From positions 2,891,373 through 2,955,372 of the forward strand of contig CAJINV010000009.1 of the NCBI GenBank assembly GCA_905178155.1: 64,000 bases of DNA, given 5' to 3'. The notes under the pieces are model-generated. The model did not search any database. It saw nothing but the letters and a program-made list of their open reading frames with translations, and had not been told where the DNA came from. This DNA is from Amoebophrya sp. A120. Lineage: Eukaryota > Sar > Dinophyceae > Syndiniales > Amoebophryaceae. The position numbers were made by a program, and so were the translations under genes. Below, one piece after another: positions 49,372 to 62,000 of the stretch (position 1 is the first letter of the stretch; each line of letters opens with the position of its first letter).

Positions 49372-49740
49372 TTGCTGTTACTGTTGCTCTTTCGGAAGGG
49401 GGGATGTATCTCTTCCGGATGTGGTTGCCGGCCGGGAGGATGATGTCACCGGTCTTTTTATTGCGAAAGTGCTCCGCCGGCTTCCACTTCTTACTTTTTT
49501 CATCGTACACCCAACGCGCAAACTCAAGCTGCTCGTGCACCAGAAGATGCGCACGTAGAACATCCGGCTGGCACTCAAAAGTGATACCACAACGGACACA
49601 ACAGTAGCTATCCCCCCCGTTGTGCCGCACATGCACTTTTCTGTAGGCGGAAGCACTGCTGGAGGAAGAAGATCGGCATACTTCTCACAATACAACTCCC
49701 ACGGCGTCCGGTGCGCTATCACTGTGGCGTACGGGTTGCG
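49352..49740 (-). CDS. Gene with one C2H2-like zinc finger (possibly frameshifted or intron-containing)
   Basis: The minus frame ending at 49352 contains CVRCGITFECQPDVLRAHL followed by LVH, which fits Cys-X2-Cys...His-X3-His with 13 residues in the linker (12 is usual). After it comes a charged, ordered stretch (EFARWVYDEKSKKWKPAEH) and a basic tail ending YIPPSERATVTATGGDEN. Upstream, about 49740-49665, another frame encodes NPYATVIAHRTPWELYCEK. The two frames differ; a 23-nt GT...AG stretch (GTATGCCG to CCTCCAG) would join them in phase, but that is very short for an intron, so a frameshift is equally possible. Single fingers of this type occur in RNA-associated proteins; the function is not assigned. 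Confidence 0.5.
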
Positions 49741-49788
49741 GCCATTTAAAGATGAACTACTACTGCCTAATTTTCATCACCACCTGTA
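49737..49788. repeat. Direct repeat copy 2
   Basis: It repeats the two blocks of copy 1, about 430 bp away. Similarity stops abruptly on both sides, so this is a small duplicated fragment rather than a second gene. Confidence 0.85.
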
Positions 49789-49828
49789 GGTAGGCACAAA
49801 CGAGGGTAATTAGTGTTGACCTATCGCA

Positions 49829-50048
49829 TATGCAAAGAAAAAAGCGTTACTACAGTTACACACTCTGATGGAAGACAAGCAAGACAGACAACCTCTGTCA
49901 TGCAGGAAATGCTTGCCAGCCTTATTTCATTCCTGTTTTCCCGTATAGACATAGTCTGCGCATCACAGGTTTTCTTTGCTATGTCGAGCAACTTTGTGAT
50001 GCAGAAACTCCAACAAATGTGTAACTGTAACACTTTATTCGTGGGATA
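49829..50048. mobile_element. Introner-like element, family G, TSD TCGCA
   Basis: AAAAAAGCGTTACTACAGTT is on the left and GTAACTGTAACACTTTATTC on the right. The TSD TCGCA is exact. The host gene is uncertain; flanking minus exon content (RISSFFSRPLAW) is short. Confidence 0.9.
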
Positions 50049-51269
50049 TCGCACTTCATCCAGGCAAGCGGACGTGAAAAGAAGGACGAGATTCGTAGAG
50101 CTGCTGTAGTAAGTCGGCAACACTTGTCTTGGAGTGGTATGGGTAATAATATGCTTGTTAGTTTTTGGAATTTCAATCACACAAGAATGACACCTCAATT
50201 CTCATCGTGAATCATAAGCATGGGGTGCGTAATTCTGGAAATGAAAATGATACTCGACGGCCTGTTGGTAAAATAGACATGACAAAAAAAACACTAAAGT
50301 AATTCCAGATCCACTTTGACGTTGAAAATCTGTCATGAAAAAGCTCTACGCCATGGCGAGCGTTCTTGTTCAAAACATCATGAGCTGCATGAAGCTAGTA
50401 CTAGTTCATCTATCTCCTCGGCACATCATGCATTAAATTTCCTTGTTTGTTTCGTGTGTTGTAAAAATCATAGAACCATATCGACATGTCTGTTAGTTGA
50501 CAGCACAAGAGTTGTATGCACACTTGCTAAATCGCGACAGTGCCTCTTGATTGATGACTGTTGTTCTTCGAGTTAAAATTTCTATTGCTATCCAGCACGT
50601 TTTTTATAGATTGATAATTTCTCCTCACTTGACTGTCGTCCGGCAGGTGGTCGGAAGGCCACTGGAATTGCCCGCACGATCGCGGAGGACACACGACACT
50701 ACACAAAACCTGTATTGACATTATGCGGCCAAGCAAGCCTTTCTGTCTGTCGTCCGGCCAGCTGCCACTTTGCATAGTCGCATAGTCGCAAGAGGAAGAG
50801 AGGCAGACAAGAATAAAAATCACTTTTGAAACATTTCCATCGATAGTTGTACCCGCTTTCACCTTCACTTTGCAGAGCAGGAGCCGAGTGGCATAATAAA
50901 TAAATAGATACAGGCAGCTATTTCTAGTACCAACTTTTTGAAGATAATTTTTTCGCATCGGATCATTTTGCTACACACGAAAACTGCAATTTATTTGTCA
51001 TCCCGCCCCTAGGATACATAAACAAATGCATGAAATTGTTGTTCTTCTGACGAAGCTGCAAATTTGTTCCGCTTGCACTTGCTGTGCTATCAACCTCGTC
51101 CTTCATTGCAGCTCTCTGAAGTAGATCTTGTAAAAATTGAGGGTGACAGACCCTATGGGAAGCTATTTGTTTGGCACATAACCTGCTAGTATCTTCTTTC
51201 TATACGCAAAGAATACTTGCAGCTCCATAACTATGCCCTTATTGCCCCTTGTTCCTCGTTTTTAGTATT
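50049..51269. other. Interval with no assignable gene
   Basis: AT-richer sequence with occasional GCATGACA-like motifs near 50280 and 50330. A minus frame near 50110-50049 may be the 5' part of the gene hosting the element at 49829. Nothing else is supportable. Confidence 0.35.
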
Positions 51270-51712
51270 TCATCTCCAATCCGAGCTAGTACAAACTTTA
51301 GCTCTAGCTCTTATGTCTTGGAGCGGAGTTCCTGAAGCGAGTTCTATTGAGAGGAAAAATCCCCCCTCCCCATATCGAAAAGGTATGTTTGCGAAAATTT
51401 GCGTTGCTGATTTGAGACCACAAATCGCATCTGTCTTGCAAGGAGGCAACTCCACAAGCTCCGCAGCATTGTGCAGGCGGTTTGTGATGCTGATGGGCCT
51501 ACAGAACGGACGTTCCTCATGCTAGACGCCTAGGCCAAAACCTATCTACTTAGGCTGAGTATGGGCCTGCATTTCTCTCCAGCAAGACAGATCCGATCTG
51601 TGTACGCAAATCCTGCATCAGAAACTTCGTTTTGATATGGGGAGGGGGGATTTTTCCTTTTGATAAGTTCGTCGTCTTGTTCTGCCTGATCGATATAATC
51701 GATGGAGATCAT
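51270..51712 (-). CDS. Small two-exon reading frame around a family D element
   Basis: From ATG at 51710-51712 the frame runs to 51666, skips the element and one TSD, and ends at TGA 51270-51272 (about 39 codons: MISIDYIDQAEQDDELASG then a basic end). The join is in frame with an exact TSD, which argues for a real exon. The size suggests either a micro-gene or the last two exons of a longer gene. Confidence 0.35.
51345..51665. mobile_element. Introner-like element, family D, TSD AGTTC
   Basis: TATTGAGAGGAAAAATCCCC pairs with GGGATTTTTCCTTTTGATA. The TSD AGTTC is exact. Removal joins QDDELASGTP. Confidence 0.94.
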
Positions 51713-52216
51713 GACCTTCTCACTAGAAGTATTTGACCACTACAAGGTGGCCAAAAATTACCAAGACCAACAACTTCATCGCGCACGATAGCGATCATGT
51801 TGGCCCATTTTCATTTTCTAATTCTAAGCAAAATTTGATACAGCGCATAATGTCGCATAATAATTTCGCAAACAGGAAAGGCATTGTTGATCTCTATTGA
51901 TGGCTGCACTTCTGATAGAAGTCACAGCTTAGACTTAGTACGTGCTATGTATAACTCGGAGGCTCGTTTTTTACACGTTCGGCTGCAGAAGCGTTGTATC
52001 CACGCCTGATGTCTGAAACTGAATCTGCAACACCTTCCTCCACTGTTTGAGCCAAGAAGTGCAGCCAAACTTAAAAAGTAAGTACGTACTATCATTGCAA
52101 AAAGCTTGCAGGCAAAGAATAAGAAACATTGATTCAGCACATCATTCGACTGTATGCCCCTTCTTGCAGAATGAATGCACACCTGCGAAGATCCTGGGTG
52201 ACTAGTAGTTCAACGT
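51713..52216. other. Interval with no assignable gene
   Basis: No exon-like frame, element end or repeat was seen. Confidence 0.3.
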
Positions 52217-52640
52217 CTATAGTCGATTCTGACTCATATTACGATAGCGCAAGATTGTATTCGTAAATAACATCGGAAATGGGTGCGCCAGCACCTTTAT
52301 CCAATGCAAATAGGTCTGGGTCTGGAAGGTTGTGGTGCTAAAATTGGCTATAGGCGCACAGTAGTAGTGCGCTGCTATGCATGACAAAATTTTGGGCTGC
52401 TATGGCAAACTGCGTTTCTGTATGACAGCAGCTGAGAGGAACTTTTCGTGCCCATGCATCTGCATCACAGAGTTTCCAGTCATGCTCATGCCAGACCTAC
52501 AACATGAGAAGCCTTACATTCTTCCAACTAGGCCCAGACATAATTGCGATGCGTAGCCTTTGCGCGATAATTTTCATCGTGGCCCTCCCGACGTCTCGAG
52601 CCGCTTATCGTTACCAAAATCTTGACTACTGGTAGCGCAG
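52217..52640 (-). CDS. Possible 3' end of a short gene interrupted by one element
   Basis: With the element at 52298-52555 removed, a minus frame reads KILVTISGSRRREGHDENYR, then AKVLAHPFPM, and ends RYRNMSQNRL at TAG 52217-52219. No start was found and the other frames close quickly. Support is only the in-frame join. Confidence 0.28.
52298..52555. mobile_element. Introner-like element, family A, diverged
   Basis: TATCCAATGCAAATAGGTCT is on the left and GGCCCAGACATAATTGCGAT...CGTA on the right; flanks ACCTT/GCCTT. Confidence 0.82.
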
Positions 52641-53018
52641 GTAAAACCATTGTGGAGATCTACTCGTCGGGGATCCTGACGTGCGAGCGGATATATTGAT
52701 ACTACTGACAAACTTGTAGCCGCGTCTAAAAAGTAGATTGCTCAGATTGCAGAAAACAAAATCGTGGCGTTTCTTGGATTTTTTGGCAGTAGGTAGTACA
52801 GCAATATCATGCAAGTAGCAGTAGCAGTAAAAAGAACAGTATACAACTTTTCGATTTTGATTTTCCTTTCTCATTTTTTAGCAGTGGGTGTAAGTGTATA
52901 CAATTGTCGTATAGCATGCAACAGTTTTCAAGATTAGCTTCTGGTTCAATATCAATTCTGATTCTACTGTTTTTCTGAACTACAATTATCCCTAGTACGT
53001 ACGAATAATGCAATAGAT

Positions 53019-56000
53019 TTATTCTCGAAGGATGCAGCTTCGCAAAATGTTAAGTATTATCAAGTCGATTCCGAGAATGCGGGTCGTGCCGTCGAGACCG
53101 AGAATGCAGGCCAGCGCCAGGTCGTTGTTTGTATGACCACATGAGCTGCATTTTTTTAAAACCGGTTTAACCGGCTCGCTTTTCCGGAGGAACAATGCCC
53201 CCCCGACGAACATGAAGCAGGGGGCAGCGGGGGAGTACCAGATGGGCACCTTGATCCCCTCGTTACCGGAAACGAACATAGAAATCGCGTACCGTTTCCG
53301 CGGCAAGGAGTCCTCCGTTAGCGGGTCAACATAGCCGGGCGGGGGCTGCTGCTCGTTGCCGACGTGCTGGGGTCGTTGTGCTACTTGTTCCCCGCCTCCA
53401 AAAGCACCACCGGCACCCCCCGGTTGCTGCATCGGTTCCTCGAGCTCCTTAAATTCCAGCACACCTTGGCAGTAGCTCGTACTGTGACAAGAATTATCCA
53501 CGCTGCTGCTCGTCCCAGTGACGCAAGCTTCGCCCTTCAGCGTGCAGGCCAACGCTTCCTGCTGTTGCCGGTCTTCCACGGTTTGGTCCACCTGCAGCTC
53601 CTTCCCCCGCTTGAGGCCAATCACCCGGTCCCCGAATATCCGGAAGCCAACGTATCCTGTTGAAAAAACTCCCCGCCCCAGAGTCAAGTTGGGAAGTGCG
53701 CAACACAAATCCAGAAGCTGAGGGAGCCACGCATGCCAAGTTTATTTCATCTGTAGTGTAGTGCACGTTAACAATGATAGGCAGCATCACAAAGCAATCA
53801 GCTTATTTACTGTTGACAGCATCACAGATTCCGAAACTGAAAAAAGTTTGCCTCTCATGGAGATCCATCATCATCATCATCATCATCAGTGAATCGGCTC
53901 TGCCGACCGGGCAACCCAACGCGAACGCCTAGCATACAAATCTTCCTATAGATGCAATTCTGCATGACACCTCTGGGCGGGACGTGGGGACGTTTTTCCA
54001 TATGATACAACCGTGAGTTTCTTCATTTTTTCCGGGAGATCTTCCTCTACATCTTCTTCGTCGAATTGGAGCTGCACTTTTTCCCAAATCCCCGTTAGAT
54101 CGTAAATCGAAAAAAGCCGGTTTATCAGCAGCCGCTGCATATTCACATCCGCATCCTGACTTACTCCGAACAGTTCCGCTTCGGAGAAAAACCGCAATGA
54201 CGGGGTTTTTTGCCGGTAATAGGAAATCTGCGCAGGCAACTCCGGAGTAGGGTGGGGCTGGGGAGGGGATGCAGGCGATTGCACGGCTACGGCGCCTTGG
54301 CTTTCCTCCCCGCCCCTCCTGTTACTTCGCCGCCGGCCTCTGCCCCGGTCGTCTTGCGGGTTGTTGGAAGCCCTCGCCTGCTCCACCCGAGGTGGTTGCG
54401 GCTGGGTGAAATAGTACATCTTCGGTATTCGGCGGAGCATGACTGGAATCGTCCTGTCTTGCATCGTCAGAATCTCCTGCCCATCCTATTACAATGAAAA
54501 ATGCCCCCACTCCCCAACTTGGGTGGAGCATTTGTATTGCAAACCTTTCCAAGTGAGACACTCGCCCTCTTGCGTCTATCAGCATCACAGATCTACTTCA
54601 ATTGTGAATAGTCAACATTTGTATTGCAAAAGATCCCAGCAAGAGCGGCGCCTGTCATGCAAGCGGTGCGATACACGCCTAGACCCTTCATCAGAGAGGT
54701 AATTCACACTCCTTTCATGCATGACAAAAAGTTTTGATTTGGAAACTTCGCATAAAAAATTTTTGCAACTGTGGGGGTCGTGGGGGCATTTTTCATTGTA
54801 ATACATCCTCTGTCGGCACCGATTTGAAATTGTCGCCAAAGCTGAAAACCTCCATGACCGCCTTCGGCGTTTGCATCAGCGGGAGCTGCATCTGCTTCGT
54901 TAACGGGACTGGCGCCCGGTGGGACAGCGCGCCGGGAGAACCACCCTGGTCGCGGCCTCCATGGGGACCACTAGTACTAGAACCGCCGCTTTCTTCGGAA
55001 TTATTCCCAAGTGCAGCAGCAGCAGCAGCACCAGCGCCTGAAGATGAAGATGCTGCCCCACGATCTCTACTTGCACGACGGCTTTTTCCTATCCTGAGTA
55101 AAAACGTACCCACACCAGAGTCAGGATGGGGATTTGCAACACAAACCTAGGAGTTTTGTGTGTCACGCATGACAAGTTTCAGTCCGTAAGGTAGTGCAAG
55201 TTAGCAAGGAAAGCCGCATCACAAATCGACCTTCGGATCCTGTTTACAGCATTACAAGTTCCCAAAGACGATTGAAAATGCCTGTCATGGGGTTGCGCAT
55301 CACAAATGTTCCTGTCATGGCAAATCTGCATGACAACTCTGGGGTGGGTACGTTTTTACTCAGGATATTTCCTTTCTTCTCGTCTTCCTTCGCTTTCGTT
55401 TTCAAACCGTTCCGGTCCAAGTTTTTACTCTTGGACAGGGTGACGGCGAAGGGAGACGGTATCAAACAAAAAAGTGTTAACGTTAAGACGGTTTATCAAT
55501 ATGCATGTCAGATTTTGCCCAGCATGCATGCTAAGCATGACAAATTTGGGCACGTTTTGTGATGCATTATCGCATCACAAATTCCGTTAACGTTAACACT
55601 TTTTCCCGTGATAAAAGGAGCCGTCACGTGATGATCCTGCATGTGGGTGAAGTCGAACATTTTGGTCTTCAGAGCTTTCTCTGCCAGCGCCTGCTTATGC
55701 CCGACGGAGGCCTGTGCGGACGACGACCCTGACGATGTTCCCGCAAGTGTGTTCGAGGACGGTTGGGAGGTAAGCACTGCTCCTCCTCCAGCCTCGCCGA
55801 CTACCAAACTGGGCATCGTCAAGGCGTGGCCAATTTTGTTCGGTTCGATCTTCAGAGCGTTTCGATCAAAAACCAGCTCCGCGTTGTTTAAAAGTTCGTT
55901 GTTATTCCCGTGAAGTACATCGCGCTCCACCGTCTGTGCCGTCTCGCCGAGTACAGAGCATCCGTGCGTCGCATTGTGAGGAAACATCCCACCTCCCTGT

Positions 56001-59000
56001 ATCAAAACGAAGCTTCTGACGCTGGATTTCCCGTACACAAATCAGAGCTGTCTTGCAGTACAGGATTGGAGGCATATAATGCCGTGCCTGAGTACAGAGC
56101 CTCTAACGTGGACGCTTAGCGTCACAAATGTATATGCTGTAGCCCAAGCAGCATCACAAACCGTTCGCATAATGCGGCGGAGACTGTAGAGTTGCCTTCT
56201 TACAAGACAAATGGAGCTGTGATTTAATCAGCAACGCAAATTTTCGGAGACATACCTTTTCAATATGGGGAGGGGGGATTTTTCCTTTCAATACGTCGCG
56301 AGCCTTTCTCTGCGGACCCCGAACGCGGTGTTGGCCATCCACATAGCGTAGCGGTGCTGCAGCTTGTCCAGCCATTTCAGCAGCTTTTTCTTCCCGCTCA
56401 GCGTATCATCGTCAAACCCGGTGGGCAAATTCGGATAGTTTTGGTTGATAATTCGGTAGGTCAGGTCGCCATGAAGCGAAACCTCCCCGCCAAAAATTTC
56501 CAGAACCGGGGGATCCATATCCTGTGCAAAAGTATCGCACTCGTAGTAATCGCAAGCATGCATTACAAATCTCCTTTCCAAGGTAAAACAGCACGACAAA
56601 TTTCATTTCTCATGCTGAGCAAATTTGTCATGCGATTCATACTTACTAGTTAGTACGATACTTTTGCATTGCATAATCCAGATAGTTCGGCAGCTCTCGG
56701 TAGACCGCGGCCGGTTCTTGATGAAAATGTTGTCCTGGTGCCGAAGAAGAGGAGGACGCAGGTAAAGAAGAGCCTGCAGCTCCCCGTGCAGGTCCCGCCG
56801 CCTGACTACCTTGCGCGGCTTGCCCGCCTGTTTGTGCTTGTGCCATCCTAGCCGGTGAATTATCCTCCTCGCTGGAGAGGCTGAAGAAAGAACTTGCGGT
56901 CCACTTCTTTCCGTTTTTTTCTGCATACTGCGCCTCCAATTCGCGCAGCAGTTGCTTGCGTTCCTCTTTCGTCATGGGAATCCCACAGAAATAAAACTGT
57001 GTTAGTGTAGGCGTCTTCTTGGGGTGACAGCATGACAAATCCACACTGCATAACAGAGAAAGCCTGTCATGCACATCTAGCACGCGATGTGGAAAACCAA
57101 AACACATATGAATAAAACTTCATAGCTGGCTAGCATGACAAGCGTAACTGTGTTGCAGGCTTTGCATCACAGAGTTACACTATACACAGCCTTTTTCTTG
57201 CATAATTGGGTCGGAGGAATCGTTTGAAGAGCTGTCCTCGTCGGACTGGTCGCTATTTTCGTCCCCTGTTTCCTCCAGATCCTTCTTCTTCAAGAACACC
57301 GGCACCCGTTCCCACACCCCCGCGAACCAGAGCTGCTGTGCGGTCACTGGGAACAGGGAGTCCAGGTCGTCGATCACCTGATAGGTCGGTTCCTCCACAG
57401 ATTGCAGGACGGACGCCTCCCGCAAAACAGCCTGCATTACCTCCCCGGGGTCGAGATTCATGGTGCGCTGCTGTTGCTGCGCCGCCGCGGGGGTTCCGGA
57501 AATGGGGAACAGCACGTCGCTAATGTCCTTGGTCGACGCGATCCGCATCACCTTTGCGTACTGTTCCACTCTGCCTGGCCGGAAAATCTTATGCATTGCA
57601 ATTGTGTCTGGGATCTTGTGATGCCAGTCTGCGAGTGGTGGGCGCACTGCAATTCGCAGCCACGCATGACAACATTTTGCGCCGTTATGTGTTTCGCTTT
57701 TGGCATGGCAAACTGCATTTTTGCATGACAGACAGGCAAGCGCAAGAAGCTCTTATTTTGCCTCTCATCCATTACAGATTTGACTTTGAGAGCCATGTGA
57801 GACAAGCATGACAAACTTGCGCTCTCCCAGACCCAGACATATTTGCAGTGGATAAATCTTGTGCGCGATCGAGTCGTGGTTTTCCTGGCCGTTGTTGAGC
57901 CGCTCCAGCATCGAGTAAAACGAGTCTTGCAGCTCTGCAAAGACGTGCTCCGGGCGGGTTAAGATCATGTGCTCGCGCCGGATGTCGGATTTTCGTCGTA
58001 GCTGCAACCGCTCGTTGTCCGGTCCGAGCAAATTGTTCCGCGAATTTACGCGGGCGGCTCTGTCACCGTTGTTATTCGCCTGCGGATCATTATTTCGGCG
58101 GAAGTTCGCCACCTGGTTCTCGACCGCAACCAGGGGCTGGTAGCAGTCGTTTTCTAAAACGAGAAAGCTGGCGGTACTGATGCAAGATTTATCCGTCATG
58201 GTGGGCTGCAGCAGAGATAACTGCGGCAACCCGTTGTGCAGCTTTTTCTTTTTCAAATTGCTCATTGACTCCACCGCCTGTAGCTCCCGCATTTGCCTCG
58301 GCGTCACTTTCGCGAACTTTTTCCGTTTGTCGTTGCCCCGGAATTCTTCGTAGTCTTCGCATTTCTTCGGCTATCCAAGAAAAAAAATGTGTAAGTGTAA
58401 CTTCGTAGGAAGAACAGCATCACAAATTCGTTTTGCAGTGCAGGGAAAACCTGCCATGCCCAGCTGGTACGTTAAAAAACGTATGAAAGTTGCCTATGAC
58501 GCACATCCAGCATTTTTCCAAGCGTATACAGTTTTGCATTTCCAGCATCACAGACTTACACTTACACAGTTTTTTTCTTGCGTATCGGAATTTTCAGGTA
58601 CTTGATCGCCTCCCCGGGGTTATCCCGTGTAAAAACGTCCTCGCCCCATAGCTGTCATGCAATTCTGCATGCCAAAAAAGTTTCTCATGCGGAGACCTAT
58701 GAGACGCCTTTTGTATTCGTGTTCTGGAATTTGTGATGCTATAATCAGCACGCTAGGCGAGATCTGTGATGCTTCTGAACTAGCTGAGCAGGATTACACT
58801 ATAAGGACAAATTTGTCATGCGAAGAAGCCAAAGCTGCATGATTTGTCTAGCAGATTTCCCATCTTGACTCTGGTGTGGGGACATTTTTACTCAGGATAG
58901 GGGTGAAGCTGCAGAATCGCCGACCAGATATTCATGGGCGCCTTATCAAATGCAAATATGTTTGGGTCTGGAAGATTGCCAGGTTTGTCATGCATATTTT

Positions 59001-62000
59001 GCATGACCAATGACGCCTGTAATGCATGCCCTAGCATCCCGGATTTTTAGAAGGCTTCCCGATGCTTATTCCGCATGAGAAACGCCTTCCCCTTGTAGCA
59101 CAAACTGGACTCTTTTTGCTAGTCATGCAATACAGATTTTTTTGGAATCCAAAGACAGCATCACAACTTACCACCTTCCACACCCAGACATTTTTGCACT
59201 TGATACACCTCGTCCGCATCAAATTCGTCTGGGATGAGGTCCTCTGGCTTGACAATGGTACTCTGTTCCAGCCCGCTGGCAGAGCAACCTCCTTTCGACG
59301 AGCCGCTCTGCTTATCAAATGCAAAAATGTCTGGGTCTGGAAGATTTTTAGATTTGTCATGCATATTTTCCATGATCCATGTCGTCTGGAATGCAGGGCC
59401 TAGCATGACAGACTCTGCCAGATCCCTATCATTCCTATCCTGCATGAGAAACTGCCTCGCGATTAGGTCAAAAGTGGACAGCTTTTGGCAATCACGCAAC
59501 ACAGATTCTTACATGATTCAGATTTAGCATGACAAGTTGCTTTGTTTCAGACCCAGACATTTTTGCATTTGATACTGCTGCAGCTGCTCCTGGTACTGGC
59601 AGTTTTCCGAGACTGCTCCTAGTGGATGGGTCGTCGCCGTCTCATATCCTATGGAAAAACGCCCCCACGCTAGGGTTAAGATGGGGATCTCGCAACACAA
59701 GTCACGACGTTTTTGGAGTCACGCATGACAAGCTCCTCTCTGTGGTGTATGGCAATGGAATGCGGGTTAAGTAGCAAGAACAGGCGCATTACAAATCCCG
59801 ATGCTCATCCTGTTTAAAGCATCACAAATACCAAAACACGACCGAAAATGTACATGTATATGTAATGCTTATGCTTGGTATGGGGATGCGCATGACAAGT
59901 TTTTCTTTTTATTTTCTGTTATTGCAAATCTACATGACAACTATCTGGTGGGGACGGAGTTTTTACACAGGATATCTCACTGCCTTCAGACATCCAAAAA
60001 TGGGGGTCGCGCAGCAGCAATCTATTCGCGGAGCTCCCGTGCGACGGGCGGGAGGAGGATCTATTGGACCCATGCGAAAGACGGTTGGTGCCGGGATTGC
60101 TACAGAAGGAGCTTGCACCGCCGGTGGTGGCAAAGAGCGCACTCATCGCGGAATTCGTGCGGGGAATGGTGGCCGTCTATTCTGAGTAAAAACGTCCACA
60201 CCCCAGAGCTGTCATGCAAATCTGCGTGCCAAAAAAGTTTCTCATGCGGAGCCCCATGGGAAGGTTTTATTTTCTAGGGACGTTTTGGAGTTTGTGATGC
60301 TACAATCAGCATGAAATGCTAGAACTGTGATGCTGCTAATCTAGCTAAACAGGATCACGCAATGAGGGCAAGCTTGTCATGGGAAACAACCAAAGCTGGT
60401 TGATTTGTCTAGCAGATTGGCCATCTTGACTCTGGTGTGGGGACGTTTTTGCTCAGGATACCGTCTCTGCTGATGAACTCATTGTCATCGGGAAACAAAG
60501 CCTGCTGCCCTTCCTGCTGCCCGCTGGTGTCACTGCTCGCATACATAGCATAGGAATCTCGCTCGGACATGTCGCCCGACGCGGCTTTCGCCACGTGGTT
60601 TTGGTACTGGAGGTCCGCCTGCGCTTGTTGCACATGGTTCAGCAAGTTGCGCTCCGCGACCTTTTGTGCTTTCACATTCAGCCTTCCCGGGTCGCCGTTG
60701 TATTCGTGTATCTGTGGGTATCCTGAGTAAAAACGTCCCCGCCCCAGAGTTGTCATCCAGATTTGCAGTCACAGGAAGATTTGTAATGTGCATCCCCATG
60801 AGAGGCATTTCCAATCCATCGTGTTTTGTGCTTTGTAATGCTGTAAACAGGATGACTAGATGGATTTGTGTTGCGGCTGTACTTGCAGCTAAACTGCCCT
60901 ACAATACAGAGAGGAACCTGCCATGCTTGACTCCCAAAACTTCTCGATTTGTGTTGCGATTTCCCCTTGACTCTGGGGCGTTTTATGTACTGGAAAAGAC
61001 CAAAATTAAAGCACGGAGGCCAAAATTAAAGCACTTGACTCTGGGGTGGGAGCGTTTTTGATCAGGATAGTGGGTCGTCGTTCTTGTTCCCCTGATGCTC
61101 GAGCAACTGCGAGTTGGCGCACATCTCCTGGAGTTCCTCCTGCGACAGGTGTTCGGCGCGGGTATCAAGTGCAAATATGTATGGGTCTGAAAATTTGTGA
61201 TGCTAAAATGTGCATGATGAAAACACTTCCTCATGCAGAAAAGCAGGACAAGTCTGCAAAACGCGTTATCAACATACAAACTCCGCATGAGAAACTGCGT
61301 TTTTGTATGACATGAGAGGCTGCCACTTTTGTTGGTCATGCAATACAGATTTCACAGGAATGCAAGACCAGCATTACCAGTTCCAACTTTCCAGACCCAG
61401 ACATATTTGCATTTGATAGCGAGCTTGTTCCAATAACGTATCCGGGTCCTCGGAGAGGTAAACACCAGCGCGCCGTTGCTGGCCGTCGTAGCGATGAGGA
61501 TGATGATCCACCTTCGCAGTGGAACTACTAGCACTAGCTCGTGTGCTCGTCGTCTTTTCGTCTAGCTTCTGGATGTCGCGTGCTGCCCGGGTGTTGGTCA
61601 CCTGCTGTTGCTTCCTCAAAAGGGACATCGAGGACACGGTGCTGTCCCGCGGACTGTCATGCGCACTGTAGGTCCCGACGTCGACCAAAACCTCCTGTTT
61701 TGCGGTGGGCGGCCTGATGTGCAAATCGGCAAAAGCACGCATAATCTGGTCCATCTCCGGCTCGGAAAGCTGCCTTCTACGGTCTCTCGCTTGCGATTCG
61801 GTCGTTAACTGTCGCTCCGTATCAAGTGCAATTATGTCTGGGTGTGCACGAAGCCTGCATGTTTGTCATGCTTGTCTGGCATGACTCTGAAATCTGTCAT
61901 GCACGTTACCCAAGAGCCTCATTTTTCTGCCATGCAGAAGCGCAGTTTGTCACGCAGAATAGGCAACACCTAGAAGCTCAGAAACTTGTCATGCTGAGCC

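Noticed and set aside
53868-53887. His-tag-like CAT repeat as coding sequence
   Set aside because: It lies inside a family C element and is removed with it; a simple microsatellite.
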